64,000 nt of DNA, from NCBI GenBank assembly GCA_001599935.1, contig BCIJ01000044.1, positions 12,656-76,655 of the forward strand. Direction: 5' to 3'. A model generated the notes under the pieces. The model had not been told where the DNA came from. It saw only the letters and a program-made list of their open reading frames with translations, and did no database searches. Of the stretch, positions 24,020-34,090 are shown piece after piece. The translations under genes and the position numbers were made by a program. The stretch is from Holtermannia corniformis. Lineage: Eukaryota > Basidiomycota > Tremellomycetes > Holtermanniales. How positions within the stretch are numbered: position 1 is the stretch's first letter; each line of letters starts with the position of its first letter.

Positions 24020-24468
24020 TGTGAGTGTGGGCTATGGCTGTGGTGTAGCTTGTGGGATGCTGTGAGCCGGTACAGACGCCTTGACTCGCCAGCAACAAGC
24101 ACCACCAACAGCGCACGGGGACCGCAGCCGAGGCGGTGATTTGCTTCCGTCAGCCGCGCGCCTAATCAGCTAAGCATAGGCCTGTGGCTAGGCGTGCAGA
24201 CCAGTCCATCCCTTCTATCGGCCTATTCTGCCCCACTTCAGCCCGTTCTTGAGCTCGCACCGTCAACGCCATCACCAGCCGCTCATTGCCCTCCCTACCT
24301 GGCCGCTCGCACCGGATCAGGCCGAGTGCAAGGTCGATAAGGTGGACGGAGATGACCGTATGCACCGTGGATCACTTGCGCTATCAACGCGTCCTAGCAC
24401 GCGCCTCTCAAAAGTCAGCAGCTCTCACTCTCCCATCTCTTGTTCTCTTGCTCTCCGCCGCCGCCGCC
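24020..24468. other. divergent intergenic region between myosin I and aldo/keto reductase
   Basis: 449 bp shared upstream region of two divergently transcribed genes. Pyrimidine-rich tracts (CTCTCACTCTCCCATCTC) precede the reductase ATG, as is common before fungal start sites. No other feature is recognised. Confidence 0.5.
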
Positions 24469-25672
24469 ATGGTCCAAGCAGCCAGCGCCGTGCTCGACGA
24501 GCTCACGCTCAACGACTCGCGCAAAGTCCCCGTCGCGGCGTTTGGGACCGGTCCGTACTGAGCTCGGTTGGTAAGCCACCGCCTCGCGAGCTGACGCTTC
24601 GCAGGGACCGCACTGTACAACAAGGACTCGACGCAGGCAGTGCTGCAAGCATTGAGAGCAGGCTTCACTCACCTCGACTGTGCAGAGTCGTACGATAACG
24701 AGCACGCGACGGGCGAAGCGATCAAGCAGTCGGGCATGAGCCGCTCAAAACTCTGGGTCACGACGAAATGCGGGAGCGTGCGCCAGGGCTCGGACGGGAG
24801 CGACACCTCAGAGAGAGATGCGTTCGACCCGCGCAAGAGTCTGCTTGCGAGCTTGAAGCGGGTCAGTGCGCTGCGATCGTAAGAACACGCAACTGACATC
24901 AGCTGGTCAGCTCCAACTCGACTATGTCGACCTCTTCTTGGTGCGCTCTGCTCCTGTTCTGGCTACTGCTGCAATGCTGACGGACTGCTTGTGCAGATCC
25001 ACGCGCCCTGGGTATGCAACGATATCGCCACAGCCTGGAAAGTCATGGAGGAGCTCCAAGACCAAGGCCTCGCACGCTCAATCGGCGTCTCCAACTTTAC
25101 CGCCGACGACCTATCCGAGCTCCTCGACTCGTGCACCGTGTGTCTCTTGTCATCCGCATGCATGCAGATCACTCAACCCATTCGCAGATCTACCCGGCCA
25201 TCAACCAGATCGAGTTACACCCGCACGTGCTCCCGTTACTGACCGACACGATCGAGCTCTGCCACTCGCGCCAGATCGCGCTGGCGGCCTACACGCCCTT
25301 GGCGTCCATCACCAAGAAGCCCGGGACCAAGCTTGACAGCGTCGTCCAGAGCATTGCAGACGAGCGCGGGGAGACGCCAGCGCAAGTATTGCTGGCGTGG
25401 GCGCGCGCAGAGTCGGGCGGATACGTCGTGACGTGCGTGCGCTGCTGAATGTGCGGTGCGTAGCTGATTGATCATCGATCGCGCAGAACATCTAGCAGTG
25501 AAGACCGGCTCAGGGAGCAGATTGGGCCGTTCACAGTCGGCACGGCTCAAGTCTTGACGAAAAAGCAACGACGACTGATAGCAGACACGGCTGCGCAAGA
25601 GCCATTCCGCCACTGGAAGCAATTCGTCAGCCTCGTCACACTCATAGCCGCCGTACTGATGCCGCGCGGCAG
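24469..25672 (+). CDS. aldo/keto reductase
   Basis: NADPH-dependent aldo/keto reductase of the beta/alpha-barrel superfamily. Start ATG 24469 sits in a GCCGCC context. Visible motifs: VPVAAFGTG at the barrel start; HLDCAESYDNE holding the catalytic Asp and Tyr; WVTTKCG with the catalytic Lys; LIHAPW with the catalytic His (split by an intron); SIGVSNF; and NQIELHPHVLP. The cofactor-binding C-terminal part follows (AQVLLAWARAES, then after an intron TSSSEDRLREQIGP). At least five short introns occur. The 3' end is uncertain: the frame stays open past HWKQFVSLVTLIAAVLMP, where a hydrophobic tail appears, to a stop at 25905-25907, but POL3 begins at 25673. The given end is a boundary, not a seen stop codon. 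Confidence 0.85.
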
Positions 25673-28600
25673 ATGCTCAAGCGCGATCGACCGGCCACGA
25701 GCTCGCAAAAGCTCCCGCCGTCCCAGAAGCGAGAAGACTTTTCAGACGTCTTGCTCCAGCTCGAAGCCGAGGCCGAAGGCGATGGCAGTTCGTAGCCTTT
25801 CTCTCCTCTGCTGCGCTCCGTGCTGGCCTCCTATGGCGTATACCGTTCCGAAGGAGGCAGCTAGGCACGGGGTCGCGTCGTATGAAATCAAAGCGTCGTT
25901 TTATTGAGACACGCCCGTACAGATCACATCGAGACGTCGGAAGCGTGGCCGAGACCGGCGATGCCGCCGCTCAACGCGCAAAAGGACGCGATTGGTGCGT
26001 CCCGCCCTGCGTTATCTCTTACCATCGGGCTAACCCGATCCCCGCGATAGTCTATCAGCAGATTGATATCGAGGAGTCGGTCGACCCCGTACTGGGGCCC
26101 ACGGTGCGCTTGTTTGGCGTCACGGCGGTGAGTGCGCCCAGGCCCGTACGTCTGATCCCATGCTGACGGGCGCTGCAGAAGGGGAATTCTATCCTGGCCC
26201 ACGTCTATGGGTTCCGCCCTTACTTTTACGTCGCGGCCCCAAGTGGCTTCTTGACAAGGGATCTACCGGCGTTCAAAGATGTCCTCAATGTGCGCTTGTA
26301 TCCGCCCGTGCGCTTCATGCGCTCACGTATCCGCACCAGGCCTCCGTCTCATCCCCAACACCGGCAGTCCACGGCTGCACAATCCATAACCGCAAATCCC
26401 TCTGGGGCTACAAAGGCGACAACAGCGTGCCGTTCATCAAGATCATCTGCACAGAGCAAAAGAACCTCCCGAAAGTCCGAGATGAGTCTTGCGTTGCCCG
26501 CGGCGGTCGTCGGCTGACGTGAGTTTCGTTCTCTACGCGCATTCGAGCGCGGCCAGATTGATTTCCAAAACCTGTTCCCGGCAGAGACGTTGACTTATGA
26601 GAGCAACATCGAGTATACGCTGCGCTTCATGATTGACACCAAGGTGCGTGTTTGCGTTCATATTGGCGCAGAGGCTGAGACGAATAGGTGCTGGGCATGA
26701 ACTGGATCGAGATCCCAGCGACGCATTACAAGGTGTTGCAGGGGGGCGAGAGAAAGTCCAAGGCTCAGCTCGAGGTGACCGTCAAGTGCGTCCTGCAAGC
26801 GATCAGAACCAGGCTAACGCGATCAGCTACCGCGCGCTCATATCGCATGCGCCCGAAGGCGATTGGGCCGGGATTGCACCACTGCGCATCTTGAGCTTTG
26901 ATATCGAGTGCGCGGGGCGTAAAGGTATCTTTCCCGAAGCCCAGATCGACCCTGTCATCCAGATCGCCAACATGGTCACGCGCCAAGGTGCGCTTCTGCC
27001 TCCTGCTTGAATTCGAATCAGATGCTGACCCGCCCGACAGGCGAGAGCAAACCGTTCATCCGCAACGTCTTCACACTCAACACCTGCGCCAACATTGCCG
27101 GCGCTCAAGTGCTAGAGTACAAGAGCGAAAAGGCCATGCTGCAGGCTTGGAGCGATTTCGTCGGCGAGTGCGATCCGGACGTCGTGATCGGGTACAACAT
27201 TGGCAGCTTTGATTTACCATACCTGATTGATCGCGCAAAGGCTCTCAAGGCCAACGACTTTCACTACCTTGGCCGGTTGAATGGTGAGTACTGTGTCCGC
27301 GGCCGGGGAGTGCTGACGGTTGCAGGTGTACCGTCGATGTTGAAGGAGACACACTTTCAGTCCAAGGCGATGGGTGGACGGACGTTCAAGGAACTCAACA
27401 TGGATGGCCGGCTACAGTTTGACTTGTTCACCGTCATCCAGCGTGACTACAAACTCCGCAGCTACACGCTCAACTCGGTCTGCGCCCAGTTTCTGGGCGA
27501 GCAAAAGGAAGACGTGCACTTTTCAATCATTACCGAGTTGCAGAACGGTACGGCCGAGTCGCGGCGGCGATTGGCCGTGTACTGTCTAAAGGTCGGTTGC
27601 GCCTGATCGCCATTGGCAAGCGATTGACGCGACGTAGGACGCCTACCTGCCTCAACGTCTCATGGACAAGCTCATGTGCTTTATCAACTACACGGAAATG
27701 TCGCGCGTGACGGGCGTGCCGTTCAACTACCTCTTGACGCGTGGTCAGCAGATCAAGGTCATCTCCCAGCTGTACCGCAAGGCGGGCGAGGACCAGTACG
27801 TCATCCCTGCGATGAAGTCGGAAGGTGAGCGGGACACTTTGGTGTTGGGTAGTCCTGACCGCGCAGGCTCGGATGAGCAGTACGAAGGTGCAACCGTTAT
27901 TGAGCCCATCAAGGGGTACTATGACGTCCCGATCTCCACTCTCGACTTTGCGTCCCTGTACCCGTCAATCATGATGGCGCACAACCTGTGCTATACGACG
28001 TTGCTAGACAAGGCAACGATTGACCGGCTCAGTCTCGTCGAAGGGCAAGACTACATTCACACCCCGAACAACGGTTGGTCGGTGCGATGAGTCAAGTCTG
28101 CGACTAACGCACCCGCGCAGACTTCTTTGCAATGTCCAGTCGTCGAAAAGGTCTCCTTCCCACCGTCCTCGAGGACCTGCTGTCTGCTCGTAAGAGAGCC
28201 AAGAACGACCTCAAGGTGGAGAAGGATCCGTTCAAGCGCGCCGTACTGGACGGTCGTCAGTTGGCGCTAAAGGTTAGTGTCAATTCAGTACACCTGGCCA
28301 AGACTAACACCGCCCCAGATCAGTGCCAACTCGGTGTACGGCTTTACGGGTGCCACTGTCGGCAAACTGCCATGTCTCGCCATCTCATCCAGTGTCACGG
28401 CGTACGGTCGACAAATGATTCACAAGACGCAAGAGTTTGTGGAAAAGCACTACTGCATCGACAACGGCTACGAGCACAATTCGCAAATCGTCTATGGTGA
28501 TACCGATTCCGTCATGGTCAAGTTTGGCTGCAGCGATCTCGAGACGGCGATGAGGCTAGGTGAGTGCCGTAGGTTCAATGGTCTGCGACTAACGTTGTGT

Positions 28601-30047
28601 AGGTGCAGAGGCGGCCGAACTGGTCTCGAAAGAGTTTATCCGCCCGATCAAGCTCGAGTTCGAAAAGGTGTACTTTCCTTACCTGCTCATCAACAAGAAG
28701 CGGTATGCTGGGCTGTACTGGACCAAGCCGGACAAGTGGGACAAGATGGACACCAAGGGGCTCGAGGTGGGGTAGCTGGCTCAGGTAGTGTGCACAAATC
28801 TGACGTCGAGACAGACGGTGCGCAGAGACAACTGCCAACTAGCATCGGATCTCATCTCGACGTGTTTGCACAAGCTGCTGATCGATCGTGATGTGGCGGG
28901 TGCTGAGGAGTGCGTGCAAGTGCGGGTCGCGACGGAAGTGCTAACTCGTCCAGGTATGCAAAGAAGACGATTGCCGACTTGCTGCAGAACAAGATCGACA
29001 TGACGCAGCTCGTCATCACCAAGCAGTTGATGAAAGAGGGTCCGTACCTTTCGCAGGAGGCGTTACTTGCGCTGAGACACTGTAGAGGACGACAAGAAGG
29101 AGCCAACGGGGAACAAGCAGGCGCACACTGAACTGGCGGCGCGGATGCGGCAACGGGACCCAGGTTTGTTACGGCGGCCATTGTCCCAGCCCGGCTGACG
29201 GTCCAGGATCTGCACCTGTGCTCGGCGACCGTGTGCCCTATGTGTTCATCAAGGGTCCCAAGGGTATATCGAGTCTTGGACTTGGTCCAGAGGTCTGACA
29301 CCTCAGGCGCTCGTGCATTCGAAAAGTCTGAAGACCCACTTTACGTGTTGGAGCACAGCATCCCGATCGACACCAAGCACTACCTCGAAACGCAGCTGTC
29401 TAACCCGCTGATGCGGATCTTTGAGCCGATCCTAGGTGAAAAGGCTGGTCGTCTGCGTTCGTAGCTCGCGTCGCGTCATGACTTGTAGCTGACTTTGGAC
29501 CAGTCGCGGGCGATCACACGCGCACAATCTCAATCGTGACGCCGACGGTCGGCGGTCTGATGAAGTTTGCAGTCAAGACGGTCACTTGTCTCGGCTGTCG
29601 TACGCCGCTGCGGATGACCAAGAACAAGAAGTGTAGGTTGTGGCTGCGGTTCCGGGTCGTGTTGCACCGCTGACTTGGGTGACAGTCGGTGCCGTCTGCG
29701 TCAACTGCCGGCCAAAGCTCTCCGAACTGTATCAGAAGCAGGTGCGGCTGATCGCTTCGGGCATCCAACCGACACTAACGTACCCAGGTGAACCACACGT
29801 CTGAAATGGAGGTCGATTTCGCCCGTCTCTGGACCCAGTGTCAGAGATGTCAAGGCTCGCTGCATCAGGTCAGTCTCTCCCCCCCCCCCCCCCCCCCCCC
29901 CCCGTCTCGGTGCTGACACGAACCGACCAGGACGTCATCTGCACCTCGAAAGACTGTCCAATCTTTTACCGCCGGACGGCGCGGCAAAAGGACGTCGCGA
30001 GCGCCATGACGCTCATGGATCGCTTTCACGAAGAGGACGGGTGGTGA
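25673..30047 (+). CDS. POL3: DNA polymerase delta catalytic subunit
   Basis: Replicative B-family polymerase of the lagging strand. The N-terminal exons read [19 protein letters not shown] and [16 protein letters not shown], then QQIDIEE and VRLFGVT. The 3'-5' exonuclease motifs are [10 protein letters not shown] (Exo I), [17 protein letters not shown] (Exo II) and the YCLKDAYLPQ region (Exo III). Polymerase motif A is [17 protein letters not shown] (about 27950), motif [17 protein letters not shown] (about 28320) and motif [13 protein letters not shown] (about 28495). The C terminus has both metal sites: CysA (CLGC, CVNC) and CysB (CQRC, CTSKDC); in yeast and human, CysB carries an Fe-S cluster needed for accessory-subunit binding. 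More than a dozen short introns are needed. The last intron contains a 25-nt poly-C. All catalytic residues are present. Confidence 0.96.
29879..29903 (+). repeat. 25-nt poly-C homopolymer in POL3 intron
   Basis: An uninterrupted run of 25 C between the donor GTCAGTCTCT and a CTGAC branch-like site in the last POL3 intron. It lies in the place of a pyrimidine tract. Its length is likely to vary between strains, and the exact count is error-prone in sequencing. Confidence 0.95.
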
Positions 30048-30204
30048 ACGCCTGCTCATGATTTCATTCCGCATCGCATCGAGGGGAGGAGCCGGTGTAA
30101 GATTGATTTTAGGTCAACGTTGTAGCATAGCATCATGAGATCACGTGTTGAACTTGGAAAGTCGAGCACAAGCTTGGGTGAGGACTAGGGATCGACAGAC
30201 GACC

Positions 30205-30666
30205 ATGAGCTCTCCAAGCACCAACACGAACGCTGAGGCGTCGGGCTCAGGTTCAGGCTCGCGCACACAAGTACGCGTCCCGTTACCGGCTCAACGTCCT
30301 ACCCGTTCGACCCGGCCCGAAGCCATCACCGTCTCCAGCCCCAGTTCGCCCATCACACGGAATCAACTGTACTCGGCCGACGCTGGGAATCTGCACGAGC
30401 AGAAGAACCCAAGAGCAAAGACATTGTTTGAATCCTACAAATGTGCGTCGTATCTCGTCGAGCGCTCCAAGGAAACGGGCTGATGTCGGACGACAGCGCT
30501 GTCTCCGCGGAACCGATTGATCTTTGGCAGCTCGCTCGCGGTCGTCGCTGTGGGCTTGATGTGGTATGACAAGACTGTGCCGGAGGGAAATAGTAGTGCG
30601 CTGGACTCTAGGCCGCTGTTTGGCGTGCGGGTCGTGGAGCGCGAGCGGGAAGAGAGCAAGGGCTAG
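30205..30666 (+). CDS. small single-pass membrane protein, unknown function
   Basis: Two exons, 30205-30442 and 30497-30666, close in phase to give 135 residues. The first about 70 residues are Ser/Gly/Pro/Arg rich without acidic blocks. They are followed by NPRAKTLFESYKSLSPRNR, one transmembrane helix (LIFGSSLAVVAVGLMWY) and a charged C terminus (VVEREREESKG). The short size and single helix would suit a mitochondrial inner-membrane assembly factor, but I do not recognise a named family. Its start lies 158 bp downstream of POL3, and it converges on PAM18. Confidence 0.7.
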
Positions 30667-30797
30667 AGGGCTAGATTGGACATGGATCTGCTGTATAATG
30701 CGTACCGCACTCTACAAGTGGAATAGTGACGCGATGCATCGTGCGGTTTTGATCCGATGCAATGGTATTATACAATGGCCCCCTCGCGCGCGCAGAC

Positions 30798-31247
30798 TCA
30801 TCGCCGGACTTCTTTGCTGCATCGTGTAAGCTTGGGTCTCGCCAGTAGCAAAACATGACGCACTCTAGGATCGCCTTGGCCTCGTTGACCTTGCCGGCGA
30901 GGTAGGGTGCTCCCCCTCTGTCTGGGTGGTTGGCTAGCATGAGACGGCGATGGGCGTCTTTCAATCGATTGCTGTTGATCGGGTCCCTGTGCACGTCGCA
31001 TCAGCCATCTACACCGCGAAACCAGCGCTAGCCTGTGACGCAAACAGGCTCGCGCTCCATCGAGATCGCAGACTCACTTGAGGCCCAAGACCTTTAAAGC
31101 CTCACTGCGATCCATCTTTGCTTGGAACCCGCCGCGGACCCACTGTTCTGCGCCGAGACCAGCCCTCGCTCGCCACGCTTGCCACGCTACACGTCCGCCT
31201 AGTCCTGCGCCGAGGAGAGAGAGCCCGATGGTGAGTGCGCTGGCCAT
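30798..31247 (-). CDS. PAM18: mitochondrial import motor J-protein Pam18/Tim14
   Basis: J-domain co-chaperone of the TIM23 import motor, which stimulates mitochondrial Hsp70 at the inner membrane. The N terminus is a transmembrane segment ([22 protein letters not shown]). Then come [18 protein letters not shown], the family-specific lead-in, and the J domain with [18 protein letters not shown] carrying the essential HPD tripeptide, and KVNEAKAIL. With a last intron from 30846 the protein ends DKEVRR at TGA 30798, close to the ending of known Pam18 proteins; unspliced it would run on with no similarity. It is transcribed divergently from the eL30 gene, 234 bp away. Confidence 0.92.
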
Positions 31248-31481
31248 GCTGAGTACGGTGACGGGTGCTGACTGGTCCAACTTTGACCGTTGCCACCCGC
31301 CGAGCCGAGCGTCGATGCGGATTTCCACGGATCAGCGCGGCACTCGGGGGTTTAAGCCCATCGGCGTTTCGGCGTTTTACCCGTTTCCACCCAAACTAGG
31401 GGTTTGCTCGCCCAACTTTTCGACATCCCTTTTGTCTCGCCGTTCCTCTTCGTGTTCACCAGCAAGTCACCTCATCCCAAA

Positions 31482-32295
31482 ATGGCGCCCGTCAAGAAGT
31501 CCAAGTCGGCCAAGAACTCCGAGTCGATCAACTCCAAGCTCCAGCTCGTCGTCAAGTCGGGCAAGTTCACCCTCGGCTACAAGCAGGCGTTGAAGCAGCT
31601 CCGTTCGGGCAAGGGTTAGTCATGATCAGAGCCCAGGTGGTCAGACACCTTAAAATCTGAGGGACTGGAGCCTTGGGCTGAGAAGGATCCCTTTGCTGAC
31701 GAGTTTGCTTTGCATATTCTCTCGATTCCGACACGATGCCCGATATAATACGATACCCGATTGCTTCGACTTGATGAACGCCTACGACTGGATGCCTTGG
31801 ATTGACTTCTACCGACGATTTGCTTGTGATGCTTGCTTTGTTTGTCTACTGTGTCTCACGGACCGACACCGACACTCGATACTCGATCATCTCAATACTC
31901 GATATACAACCTCAAAACTGCTCGTCTGTCACGACTTGATCACGACCGCGCCGCATCCGATCAACAGCCAAGCTCATCCTCATCTCGAAGAACTGCCCGC
32001 CCCTTCGCCGCTCCGAGATCGAGTACTACGCCATGCTGTGAGTGCACCAAACGCCGGATGCAGCTGTTAAGCTGGGCTCCCGAAGCAGCACGAGCTGATC
32101 CTCTCTGCTAGCTCAAAGACCAACGTGCACCACTACGACGGCTCCAACGTCGACCTTGGTACTGCCGCCGGTAAGCTCTACCGCGTCGGTGTCATGTCAG
32201 TCCAGGACGGTGGTGACTCGGACCTCGTGAGTTTCCCCTTTCGTCCGTCTGGAGAGTCGACTGACAATGTCCAGCTCGCCACCCAGACCGAGTAA
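31482..32295 (+). CDS. RPL30: 60S ribosomal protein eL30
   Basis: Large-subunit ribosomal protein eL30. Exons are 31482-31614, 31968-32037, 32112-32226 and 32275-32295; the frame closes exactly. The product reads [40 protein letters not shown], then [21 protein letters not shown] and [20 protein letters not shown], and ends with ATQTE. Intron 1 is 353 nt, about seven times the usual length here, and has a hairpin starting 16 nt after its donor. In budding yeast L30 binds a structure near the first splice site of its own pre-mRNA to block splicing; whether that applies here is inference. Confidence 0.96.
31630..31679 (+). promoter_or_regulatory. candidate RNA hairpin at the 5' end of eL30 intron 1
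   Basis: AGCCCA (31630-31635) can pair with TGGGCT (31674-31679), extended by flanking GG/CC, and TCAGA with TCTGA forms an inner stem around a ten-base loop. The internal loop between the stems is asymmetric, short on one side and about nine bases with GA-rich content on the other. It could be an autoregulatory element or a chance fold. Confidence 0.35.
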
Positions 32296-32582
32296 ACTCG
32301 ATTGGACCAGGATGGACGACGCGGCAGATGGAGTGCATCGCGAGATTGGACCCGACCCGACTTGTGCGACGACGGCGATGTATGATATCTTGCCACCTTC
32401 TAGGCACTCTGCATTGCATTGCATATGATTGACTGCCTCGACCACGGGAACGATTCGCTGGTTGCGCCCGACTGCTTACGCTCGCGCAACATTCTCATAC
32501 TGACCACACGCGCCAAGCCACTGAACCTGAGCTCTCACCGGCCCTTGACCCATCCAACCTCACACCCCGAGCACGACGCACG

Positions 32583-34055
32583 ATGGCAGCCCGCCCATGC
32601 GCAACATGCAGCAAACCATGCTATCCAAAGGAAAAGATCATGCTCTCGGACCTCTGGATCCATATGCAGGGCTGTCTAAAGGTATGCCTGCTTGATCGCG
32701 TGAGCCAAGCTAGACTGTGCTAACGAGCACAGTGCTCTGTCTGTTTCACGACGCTCTCATTGACGTATGCCGTTCAATGCTCGGTGGCAGGCACTGACGG
32801 CCCACAGCTCAGTCTACGTCGCGCCTTGTCCGATCCCACCGTTTGAGAAACAGCTGTACTGTCGCCAGGACGTGCCGAAACAGGTCCATCTCGCCGTCGT
32901 GGATTCAATCGCGCTGCGGACGGCGATGCGTGGGTCCTGCGCCAGCGTGCAGCATGTAGAGAATGCTGAGATGGGTACAGGCGCGCCGAACCCGTCACCG
33001 ACGCCGTCGGGCTTGTTTGACACGACTAGGACGCTGAATCCAAACTCCAAGGGCAAAGCGTTACGCTTCAAGGGGCTTACGCTGCGCTCGAGGGCTATCA
33101 GGGGTGGGCTCGGTGGGTGTTTACGAGACGATTCTTACGCAGCGCTGATAGCGAACGCGCAGACGCGCCCAAGCTGGATGTCTTGGGCATGACGGGTGCC
33201 AAGTTGATCGTGGGCACGACGAGTGGCGCAACGCTCGATTCGTGGGATATCGCCCATGCTCTCGGTGCGCTTGCTTGTCAGCTTCACTGACTGGGCGCCG
33301 CTAACGTTCCCGTGCAGAGGTGCAGACTCAGATCTCGGCGCCGATCCGTGACCATCCTGCCATCCACGCGCAACGCACGGGTTCAGCGGCGTATACGTTC
33401 CCGATGCCGAGTCAGCCGCTCGAACCGCAGGTGACTGGTCGCACAACCGTCTCGACTCTGGCGGACGGTGACGACGGGATCGCAAGAGAACACAAGGGTC
33501 AAAAGGAGGCGATTCAAGTCGAGGCAAACCTGTGCGGTTGAATCGCCCGACTCGTGCACGCTCAGCGCTGACGCCAGCGACAGGGTCAAGAACTTGATCA
33601 AAGTCTTCCAGCTGGGCAGTGTGGCCCAAGTCGAGCTCGATGTCACGACATCAGGTGCCGGATCTCTGACGCTAGCCTGTGCGTCTGTAAAGGCCGTGAT
33701 CGGGACTCAAATCGGGACGGGCACGGTCCGGAATATCACGATCCTGGGCACGAGGCGCAAGTTGGATAGCAGGGCATCGGGCTTGAGCAGCCTTTTCGCA
33801 CAGAGTGCAGATACGAGCACGGCGCAGAGCAAGGTAAAGCAAGTGGAAGAAGCAGAGTCTGCGTCCGTGCGCGTGTCGACATTCCTGCAAAGCCTTCTGC
33901 CAGACAATCAGGTGGTGCCGCTGTCGTCGCCTCGGGACGGTGACGATCAGGAAGACTTGACGGCGGCACAAGAGGATCTGGCAAAGGAGCTAGAGGGCGA
34001 ACAGCTCGAAGTGGTCATGCTGTTTGAGGAGGAGCCTGATCAGATTCAGGCCTAA
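32583..34055 (+). CDS. LIM-domain protein, 3' exon structure uncertain
   Basis: From ATG 32583 the first three exons give one LIM domain: CATC, then WIHMQGCLKC, CSVC and LYCRQDVPK, i.e. C-x2-C...H-x3-C-x2-C-x2-C...C-x2-D, two zinc sites. LIM domains bind proteins, often cytoskeletal. Downstream exons are Ser/Pro/Gly rich (PNPSPTPSGLFDTT, RFKGLTLRSRAIRGG, LDVLGMTGAKLIVGTTSGA), and an acidic C-terminal frame (LAKELEGEQLEVVMLFEEE) ends at 34055. Around 33430-33600 two frames compete: one stops at 33540-33542, another continues to 34055, so an unseen intron, a second gene or a frameshift lies there. No membrane segment is visible. Confidence 0.65.
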
Positions 34056-34090
34056 GTACGGTTCCTGGTGTACAGAACATGCATGCGCGC

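Noticed and set aside
33135..33629. 164-codon minus-strand frame opposite the LIM gene
   Set aside because: No motif; the + strand carries coherent spliced exons here, so this looks like a shadow frame.
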